This document shows positions 6,979 to 11,490 of a DNA stretch of 11,490 bases, in pieces (the first letter of the stretch is position 1; each line of letters opens with the position of its first letter). Origin of the DNA: an uncultured Collinsella sp. Lineage in GTDB: Bacteria > Actinomycetota > Coriobacteriia > Coriobacteriales > Coriobacteriaceae. A model generated the notes under the pieces. It did not search any database. It saw only the letters and a list, made by a program, of their open reading frames with translations, and was not told where the DNA came from. A program made the position numbers and the translations under genes. The stretch spans positions 1-11,490 of the forward strand of contig CAKURW010000048.1 of NCBI GenBank assembly GCA_934675795.1, in the 5' to 3' direction.

Positions 6979-7718
6979 TCCTGTTTCCCGCAATCGATCT
7001 GATCGGCGGCAAGGTCGTGCGCCTGGAGCGCGGCGACCGCAGCCGCTGCAAGGTATATTCCGACGACCCCGTGGCGGTCGCCCGCTCGTTTGCCGAGCAG
7101 GGCGCGAGCTGGGTGCACGTCGTCGACCTGTCCGCCGCCTTTGGCGAGGACGAGGACACATGCGCTGCCAACTCGGCGGCGATTAAGGCCATCTGCGGCG
7201 TCAACGGTCTGTCCGTGGACGTGGGCGGCGGCGTCCGCTCGCTCGCGCGCATCGACGAGTTGGCCGGCTACGGTGCGCGCCGCATCGCACTAGGCACGGT
7301 GCTCGTGACCGAGCCGGGTTTTGCCGAGGTGGCGGCCCAAGGCTTTGGCGAGCTGTTGGTGGCAGATATTGCCGCACGCGACGGCCAGGTCAAGGTGAAT
7401 GGCTGGCGTGACGGCGCGGGCGTGGCGCTCGACGACGCCGTGGCGCAGCTTTCCGAGCTGGGTTTTAAGCATCTGGTGTATACCGACATTGCGCGCGATG
7501 GCATGCAGGCGGGCATCGATGTGGCGGCGTATCGCCATGTGGCCGAGGTCGCGGGCTTTCCCGTCGTGGCATCGGGTGGCATCTCGACGCTCGACGACAT
7601 CCGCGCGCTGGCCGCAGTGGGTGAGGGCGCGATTGAAGGTGCCATTACCGGTCGCGCGCTCTACGAGGGCAACTTTACGCTGGTACAGGCGCTGACCGCC
7701 GCCCGAGGGGAGGAGTAG
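6975..7718 (+). CDS. hisA: ProFAR isomerase (phosphoribosylformimino-AICAR-P isomerase)
   Basis: HisA is a TIM barrel carrying out the Amadori rearrangement of ProFAR to PRFAR. The 247-residue product has catalytic D8 (FPAIDLIGGKVVRL) and D171 (TDIARDGMQAG), phosphate-binding loops SVDVGGGVRS (80-89) and VASGGIST (198-205), and a substrate-loop tryptophan at W144. GAGGAGG (6961-6967) precedes the ATG by 7 bases and the start overlaps the hisH stop (ATGA). Some actinobacteria use the bifunctional PriA (HisA plus TrpF). I see nothing that clearly marks this protein as PriA, but sequence reading alone cannot rule out side activity. Confidence 0.95.
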   Translation: MILFPAIDLIGGKVVRLERGDRSRCKVYSDDPVAVARSFAEQGASWVHVVDLSAAFGEDEDTCAANSAAIKAICGVNGLSVDVGGGVRSLARIDELAGYGARRIALGTVLVTEPGFAEVAAQGFGELLVADIAARDGQVKVNGWRDGAGVALDDAVAQLSELGFKHLVYTDIARDGMQAGIDVAAYRHVAEVAGFPVVASGGISTLDDIRALAAVGEGAIEGAITGRALYEGNFTLVQALTAARGEE

Positions 7719-7721
7719 CCC

Positions 7722-8504
7722 ATGCTTACCAAACGTGTGATTCCCTGCCTGGACGTCAAGGACGGCCGTGTGGTCAAGGGCGTCAACTTTGTGAGCTTGC
7801 GCGATGCGGGCGATCCGGTGGAGCTGGCGCGCGCCTACGACCGCGAGGGTGCGGACGAGGTCGTCTTCTTGGACATTACCGCCACGAGCGACAACCGTGC
7901 GACGACCATCGAGATGGCGGCGCATGCGGCCGAGGAGCTAGCCATTCCCTATACCGTGGGCGGCGGTTTTCGCGACCTGGCGGGCATGCGCACCATGGTT
8001 GCAGCCGGTGCCGACAAGGTGTCGCTCAACTCTGCCGCCGTGCGCGACCCGTCGCTGATTAGCCAGGCTGCCGCGGCGTTTGGTAGCCAGGCCGTGGTCG
8101 TGGCGATCGATGCCAAGCGCGTCGGTTTGCCCGGCGCATCTGGTGCCGACAAGTGGGAGGTCTTTACCGCAGGCGGCCGCAACGCCACGGGTATCGACGC
8201 GGTGGCGTGGGCCGAGGAGGCGGCCCGTCGCGGCGCCGGCGAGATCTTGCTGACCAGTATGGACCGCGACGGCACCAAGGCCGGATTTGACCTGGCGCTC
8301 ACCCGCGCCGTGGCGCGCGCGGTGCCGATTCCGGTGATTGCGAGCGGCGGTGTGGGCGCGCTCGAGCATTTTGCCGAGGGCGTGATTGAGGGCGAGGCCG
8401 ATGCCGTGCTGGCGGCGAGCGTCTTTCACTTTGGGACGTTCAGCATTCGCGAAGTCAAAGAGTATATGGCCTCTCAAGGTATTCCTGTGAGGCTGGACTT
8501 CTAA
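7722..8504 (+). CDS. hisF: Imidazole glycerol phosphate synthase, cyclase subunit
   Basis: HisF uses ammonia from HisH to turn PRFAR into imidazole glycerol phosphate and AICAR. The 260-residue TIM barrel has the catalytic aspartates D11 ([16 protein letters not shown]) and D130 (VVAIDAKR), plus phosphate-binding YTVGGGF (77-83), [11 protein letters not shown] (178-188) and VIASGGVG (205-212). GGGGAGGAG (7707-7715) lies 6 bases before the ATG, at the end of hisA, and only three bases separate the genes. It is the last gene of the tightly packed hisD-hisF block. Confidence 0.97.
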   Translation: MLTKRVIPCLDVKDGRVVKGVNFVSLRDAGDPVELARAYDREGADEVVFLDITATSDNRATTIEMAAHAAEELAIPYTVGGGFRDLAGMRTMVAAGADKVSLNSAAVRDPSLISQAAAAFGSQAVVVAIDAKRVGLPGASGADKWEVFTAGGRNATGIDAVAWAEEAARRGAGEILLTSMDRDGTKAGFDLALTRAVARAVPIPVIASGGVGALEHFAEGVIEGEADAVLAASVFHFGTFSIREVKEYMASQGIPVRLDF

Positions 8505-8510
8505 TGCTGC

Positions 8511-8611
8511 GGCTTGCCCAGGCACCCGACCTTCCGGCTCCAACCCTCCTCGCGTACTTAAGTACGCGTCGTCGGGCTTGTCGCTCGGAATCTCGGGCAC
8601 CTGGACAACCC
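8511..8611. repeat. About 100-nt imperfect palindrome between hisF and hisI
   Basis: Nearly the whole hisF-hisI gap folds back on itself. The centre is a perfect 18-bp palindrome, CGCGTACTTAAGTACGCG (8551-8568). Outer arms also match: TTGCCCAGG (8514-8522) against CCTGGACAA (8600-8608), then CCCGA and TTCCG against CGGAA and TCGGG. The section between is less well paired. No T-tract follows, so it is not a typical terminator. Size and shape recall ERIC-like or MITE-like intergenic repeats. On RNA it would form a long stem separating hisI-hisE from the upstream genes. Confidence 0.7.
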
Positions 8612-8646
8612 TCACCGACCTGCGAAGTTTGAACTTGGGAAGAGAA

Positions 8647-8976
8647 ATGGAAGAGATAACCGATCCTTCAAAGCTTACATACGACGCCAAGGGGCTGATT
8701 CCTTGTGTGGTTCAGCAGTATGACACCGGCGAGGTGCTTATGGTTGCTTGGATGAACGAGGAGTCGGTGGGGCTGACGCTCAAGACCGGTACCACGTGGT
8801 TTTGGAGCCGCAGTCGCCAGGAGCTCTGGAACAAGGGCGCGACGAGCGGCAATATGCAGGAGGTCAAGGAGCTTTGGGCCGACTGCGATAGCGATACGCT
8901 GCTGGTCAAGGTTGACTCGCCGGGTCCGGCCTGCCATACCGGCAACCGTACCTGCTTCTTTAAGAAACTCGCGTAG
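8647..8976 (+). CDS. hisI: Phosphoribosyl-AMP cyclohydrolase
   Basis: HisI opens the adenine ring of phosphoribosyl-AMP. The 109-residue product is a stand-alone zinc enzyme without a fused HisE domain. Signatures are [10 protein letters not shown] (31-40), [17 protein letters not shown] (53-69), the Mg-site ADCDSD (78-83) and zinc-binding C80, C96 and C103 within [16 protein letters not shown]. The ATG at 8647 is chosen over the longer open frame because GGGAAGAG (8637-8644) precedes it and the upstream codons run into the inverted-repeat element. Its 142-bp distance from hisF is the largest gap inside the operon. Confidence 0.95.
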   Translation: MEEITDPSKLTYDAKGLIPCVVQQYDTGEVLMVAWMNEESVGLTLKTGTTWFWSRSRQELWNKGATSGNMQEVKELWADCDSDTLLVKVDSPGPACHTGNRTCFFKKLA

Positions 8977-9022
8977 GGCGGGCGCTCGATTAGACGCTCG
9001 GCCAACCAGAAAGGATTGAACT

Positions 9023-9340
9023 ATGGGTGTGCGCACCGCAAACGTTCAGGATGGAAATATCGGTGAGACGCTGACGGGGCTCGCCGAGGTGATTCACGGC
9101 CGTCGCGACGCATCGCCGCAGGAGAGCTATACCGCTCGCCTGCTGACCGACGTCGAGGACGAGCTGCTCAAGAAGCTTGCCGAGGAGGCGAGCGAGGTGA
9201 TCATGGCCTGCAAGGATAACGATCACGATCACATCCGCTACGAGGCTGGCGACCTGGTCTACCACTTGCTCGTGACGCTTGAGCGCTACGGCATTACCCT
9301 CGACGAGCTAGCCGGCGAACTCAACGCCCGCCGCCACTAG
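9023..9340 (+). CDS. hisE: Phosphoribosyl-ATP pyrophosphatase
   Basis: HisE removes pyrophosphate from phosphoribosyl-ATP, the second pathway step. The 105-residue all-helical protein has the MazG-like signature SYTARLLTD followed by KLAEEASEVIMA, whose acidic residues bind magnesium, and then YEAGDLVYHLLVTL. AGAAAGGA (9008-9015) lies 7 bases before the ATG. It is separate from hisI (46-bp gap) rather than fused as in many enterobacteria. Its TAG stop codon falls inside the left arm of the inverted repeat at 9336-9368. Confidence 0.96.
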   Translation: MGVRTANVQDGNIGETLTGLAEVIHGRRDASPQESYTARLLTDVEDELLKKLAEEASEVIMACKDNDHDHIRYEAGDLVYHLLVTLERYGITLDELAGELNARRH

Positions 9341-9368
9341 TCATTGGGGACGTTCTTAAACGACTAGT
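9336..9368. repeat. Inverted repeat between convergent hisE and the phosphatase gene
   Basis: ACTAGTC (9336-9342) pairs with GACTAGT (9362-9368). The stem can extend past one A/C mismatch through TT/AA. The left arm contains the hisE TAG, and the right arm ends on the first base of the opposing gene's stop codon. Its position suggests a bidirectional terminator, though the T-content (TTCTT in the loop) is atypical. It may instead be a dispersed repeat unit. Confidence 0.5.
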
Positions 9369-10279
9369 TAGGCGAGGGGCGTGGACTCCCATTCTCCGGT
9401 GAGGTGGGGGATGCCGAAGGTTCGGTAGCCGCAGTCGTAGGCGTGTGCCTGGGCCTCACGGATGTTCCAGCAGATGTCGCAGGCGCGGTGTGCGTCCGAG
9501 CCAAAAGTTATCGGCACCTCGGCGTGGGCAAAGCAATGCAGCAATCCGGTCGTGGGATAGTAGTCGTCGAGGCCCTTGCGCGGTGCGGCGGTCGAGACCT
9601 CAATGCGGCGGCCCGTATCGTGGGCGCATTCGGCCATCTGCTGCCAAAACGGTGCGGGGTCAAAGTCGGGCGTAAAGCCTTCCTTCGAAAAGCGCATGAC
9701 CAGGTCAGGGTGAGCCATCACATCAAAGCTGAGCGAGCTTTCGCAGGCGCGGCACCAGTCGTCGACATAGCGCTCCCACACGCCGCGCACGCCCAGGTTT
9801 TCCCAAACGTGCAGGTCGGTGTCGTCGTCGATCCAACCGCAAAGGGAATCGGGCGTATCGGGGCGAGCGACGTTTTCCGTTCCCGCCGTACCCGCGGCAC
9901 CGGCCATGATATCGCCCGGGTTGCCAATCCAATGCACGCTGCCCAAGCGCACTATGGCACCCGCGGACCAGCGCTCAACCAAAGGCTCGCAACCTTCGTA
10001 CCAGTCGCATTCAAAGCCATAGATAAGCTCGAGCTCCGGCGTGATCTGCGCGGCGAGCTTGCGGGCGTCCTCAAAAGCCAGACGATGCGCCGGCAGGTCG
10101 CCCTCAGTAACCTGCACTTCGCAGTTGGCGTCCATGCTGGCGGGCAGGGCGAGATGATCGGTTGAGACCATGACGCGGCAGCTGGCCGCAGCAGCGGCGC
10201 GAACGTTGTCCTCAAACGAGGCATGACCGTCCGAGAACGAGGTGTGGGTATGGCAATCGATCAGCGGGCAAGCAGACAT
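9368..10279 (-). CDS. PHP-family histidinol-phosphatase
   Basis: The 303-residue protein is a PHP-domain phosphoesterase of the HisJ/HisK type, which dephosphorylates histidinol phosphate. Metal-binding residues are in the expected order: H10 and H12 (IDCHTHTSFSDGH), H42 (STDHLA), E90 (YGFECDW), H116 (GSVHWIG), H190 (VMAHPD), and D262 and H264 (FGSDAHRA). GSVHW and YGFECDW favour histidinol-phosphatase over PHP domains of DNA polymerases or trpH-type proteins. Read on the minus strand, AAAGGAG (10285-10291) lies 5 bases before the ATG. A Gly/Ala-rich stretch near 122-150 may be a family-specific insertion. It faces hisE tail to tail, so it is transcribed apart from the operon, yet it supplies the phosphatase that the monofunctional HisB lacks. 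The symbol could be hisK or hisJ; I leave it blank. Confidence 0.85.
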   Translation of the reverse strand: MSACPLIDCHTHTSFSDGHASFEDNVRAAAAASCRVMVSTDHLALPASMDANCEVQVTEGDLPAHRLAFEDARKLAAQITPELELIYGFECDWYEGCEPLVERWSAGAIVRLGSVHWIGNPGDIMAGAAGTAGTENVARPDTPDSLCGWIDDDTDLHVWENLGVRGVWERYVDDWCRACESSLSFDVMAHPDLVMRFSKEGFTPDFDPAPFWQQMAECAHDTGRRIEVSTAAPRKGLDDYYPTTGLLHCFAHAEVPITFGSDAHRACDICWNIREAQAHAYDCGYRTFGIPHLTGEWESTPLA

Positions 10280-10619
10280 GGCGGCTCCTTTGCGTCAAGC
10301 GAATCCGCTCCATTGTAATGGCGCAGCTCTCAACACGCCGGGCACGCCGGGGGTCGAAATCGATTGGAAAGGCTGCGCGGCGCGCGGTGCGGCCTCGCTT
10401 GCGCTCTCAAAACATGTGCATCAGCCTCCAAAAGCTGCAAAAAATGACATGTTTGGAGGCTGACGTACACGTTTGAATGGAGCGGGCCGGCGTTGGAGCG
10501 CGCCAGCACTTGCGCCCAGCAAAAGTCGCACCTATCCCATGACGCCGCCCCTGCGCCGCCCGCGATGTGCTAGCGTTTGGATGAACAAAACGAGCCCGCG
10601 CGGAAAGGATCCGGACCGT
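10280..10619. other. Divergent intergenic region, 340 bp
   Basis: No credible gene lies here. On the phosphatase side is the AAAGGAG ribosome binding site. ATTGTA at 10312-10317 reads TACAAT on the minus strand, a fair -10 box but without a recognisable -35. The middle is a GC-rich stretch and then the long inverted repeat at 10408-10475. On the larC2 side, TGCTAGCGT (10568-10576) resembles an extended -10 (TGn plus TAGCGT), again with no clear -35. Both promoter calls are weak. Confidence 0.4.
10408..10475. repeat. Long inverted repeat upstream of the LarC2 gene
   Basis: TCAGCCTCCAAA (10421-10432) and TTTGGAGGCTGA (10452-10463) form a perfect 12-bp stem around a 19-base loop with six consecutive A residues. 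Outside this the arms stay related: ACATGTGCA (10412-10420) against CGTACACGT (10464-10472), with two A/C mismatches and one G/T wobble. The hexamer ACATGT occurs twice (10412-10417 and 10448-10453). It could be a regulatory stem-loop, a terminator for readthrough, or a dispersed repeat. Confidence 0.65.
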
Positions 10620-11105
10620 ATGCAATGCGATAGCACATCCCCACTGTCCCGCGAGACCGATGCACCCGAAACCATCGTCAAGCTGGAATGCGACATCGAC
10701 GACGCGTCGCCCGAGGTGCTTGCCTACGCTGCCGATTGCCTGCGCAAGGCCGGCGCCCGCGAGGTGCATTGGTTGCCGCTTTACTGCAAAAAGGGCCGCC
10801 CCGGCTGGCAGCTGCAAGTAATCTGCTCGCACGATGATATCGAGCGCTTGCAGACGATTATCTTTTTGGAGACCACGACCAACGCCATTCGTCGCCAGGT
10901 GATGGAACGCGTTTGCCTGCCACGCCGCTTTGAGCGCGTAACGACGCCATGGGGCGAGGTATCCGTTAAGGTGGCGACCCTGCCCGATGGCAGCGAGCGT
11001 GCAGCGCCCGAGTACGAGGACTGCGCCCGTCTCGCTCGCGAGCATAATGTGCCGCTCCAGCGCGTGATGCAGACAGCACAAGCCGCGGCTCTGCAATTTG
11101 AGTGA
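10620..11105 (+). CDS. Stand-alone LarC C-terminal domain (LarC2/DUF111 family)
   Basis: The 161-residue product matches the C-terminal part of LarC, the CTP-dependent nickel insertase that completes the nickel-pincer nucleotide cofactor of lactate racemase. Visible family features are KLECDIDDASPEVLAYAAD (21-39), a YCKKGRPGWQLQV strand (55-67), the IFLETTTNAIRR segment (80-91), the PRRFERVTTPWGEV turn (101-114) and APEYEDCARLAREH near 128-141. The ATG at 10620 has AAAGGA (10604-10609) 10 bases upstream. The frame is open further 5', but those codons look non-coding. LarC normally has an N-terminal LarC1 part, joined in Lactiplantibacillus by programmed frameshifting. No LarC1 precedes this gene; the upstream gene is divergent. 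The function of the domain alone is therefore uncertain. It is followed 56 bp later by a YfcE-like gene, possibly co-transcribed. Confidence 0.8.
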   Translation: MQCDSTSPLSRETDAPETIVKLECDIDDASPEVLAYAADCLRKAGAREVHWLPLYCKKGRPGWQLQVICSHDDIERLQTIIFLETTTNAIRRQVMERVCLPRRFERVTTPWGEVSVKVATLPDGSERAAPEYEDCARLAREHNVPLQRVMQTAQAAALQFE

Positions 11106-11161
11106 CACGGTCGGCGACGCGCCACACCCGCCCCATCAACCCCATTCGAAAGGATCTCCCC

Positions 11162-11490
11162 ATGAAATACCTCGTCGCCTCCGACATCCACGGCTCGGCA
11201 TACTGGACCGAGCGCCTGGTCACCGCCATCGAGTCCGAGCAGCCCGACCGCATCGTTCTGCTGGGCGACCTGCTCTACCACGGTCCGCGCAACGACCTGC
11301 CGCGCGACTATGCTCCCAAGCGCGTGATTCCGCTGCTCAACGCCCTAGCCGACCGCATCATCGCGGTGCGCGGCAACTGCGACGCCGAGGTCGACCAGAT
11401 GGTCCTCGACTTTCCCGTCATGGCCGACTACGCCACGCTGTTCGACGAGACCGGCCGCGAGCTGTTCCTGACGCACGGCCACGTCTTTGG
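11162..11490 (+). CDS. YfcE-type metallophosphoesterase (5' part, cut by window end)
   Basis: 109 complete codons are visible. The calcineurin-like phosphoesterase motifs are present: SDIHG (7-11, D8 and H10), LLGDLLYHGPRN (33-44, D36), VRGNCDAEVDQM (69-80, N72) and LTHGHVF (103-109, H105 and H107). From memory, the pattern follows E. coli YfcE, a manganese-dependent phosphodiesterase of unknown physiological substrate, including GPRN and RGNCDxEVDQM. GAAAGGA (11148-11154) lies 7 bases before the ATG. The C-terminal metal-binding and dimer region is outside the window. Confidence 0.9.
   Translation, partial: MKYLVASDIHGSAYWTERLVTAIESEQPDRIVLLGDLLYHGPRNDLPRDYAPKRVIPLLNALADRIIAVRGNCDAEVDQMVLDFPVMADYATLFDETGRELFLTHGHVF

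Noticed and set aside
5515..7161. 548-codon open frame on the minus strand opposite hisC/hisB/hisH/hisA
   Set aside because: Same reasoning: it is antisense to four certain genes, has no motif, and is an expected product of biased codon use.
6975..7718. PriA (bifunctional HisA/TrpF) instead of HisA
   Set aside because: No PriA-specific feature could be recognised by eye, and the local context is purely histidine biosynthesis.
7938..8690. Minus-strand frame running through the 8511-8611 palindrome
   Set aside because: Part of its translation looks protein-like, but it is antisense to hisF and hisI and the palindrome explains the open stretch. No start signal was recognised.
8977..9022. Terminator between hisI and hisE
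   Set aside because: Only a short direct repeat (CGCTCG) is seen, with no stable stem or T-tract.
10473..10619. N-terminal extension of the LarC2 gene
   Set aside because: Its codons run from the end of the inverted repeat through promoter-like DNA, and the encoded residues show no LarC1 features.
1..11490. CRISPR array, tRNA/rRNA genes, insertion sequence or phage genes
   Set aside because: There are no regularly spaced direct repeats, no tRNA-like cloverleaf, and no transposase, integrase or phage protein on either strand.

Overview
The window looks like a chromosomal segment of a GC-rich Coriobacteriia (Actinomycetota), most like a gut Collinsella. This is inferred from strong G/C preference at third codon positions, GGAGG- or AAAGGA-type ribosome binding sites and the protein character; no 16S rRNA or other taxonomic marker is present. 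There are 14 protein genes (two cut by the window edges), no RNA genes, and no intact mobile element or CRISPR array.

Layout. (1) 1-1099: the 3' end of a FrlB-like SIS-domain gene and a FrlC-like sugar epimerase gene, separated by a GC-rich hairpin. This looks like the end of an Amadori-product (fructoselysine-type) utilisation locus. (2) 1269-9340: a histidine biosynthesis cluster on the + strand in the order hisZG (one fused gene), hisD, hisC, hisB, hisH, hisA, hisF, hisI, hisE. (3) 9368-10279, minus strand and convergent: a PHP-family histidinol-phosphatase, which supplies the one step the cluster otherwise lacks. (4) 10280-10619: a 340-bp divergent intergenic region with a long inverted repeat. 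(5) 10620-11105: a stand-alone LarC C-terminal domain (nickel-pincer cofactor maturation). (6) 11162-end: the start of a YfcE-type metallophosphoesterase.

How the genes work together. HisZG condenses PRPP with ATP; HisE and HisI process the product; HisA isomerises it; HisH/HisF make imidazole glycerol phosphate; HisB, HisC, the PHP phosphatase and HisD finish L-histidine. Every enzymatic step is encoded here. The genes from hisD to hisF are tightly packed (stop-start abutment at hisC/hisB, a 4-nt overlap at hisH/hisA), as expected for one transcript. Looser joints lie at hisZG/hisD, hisF/hisI and hisI/hisE.

The main points of interest are the HisZ-HisG fusion and its unusual cysteine cluster, the orphan LarC2 domain, and a set of non-coding inverted repeats of different designs: 6230-6252, 8511-8611 (about 100 nt, with a perfect 18-bp palindrome at its tip), 9336-9368 (holding the hisE stop codon) and 10408-10475. 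Several look like dispersed repeat families or terminators/attenuators rather than parts of genes. I did not find a clearly new defence or mobile system; the content is mainly well-known metabolism.
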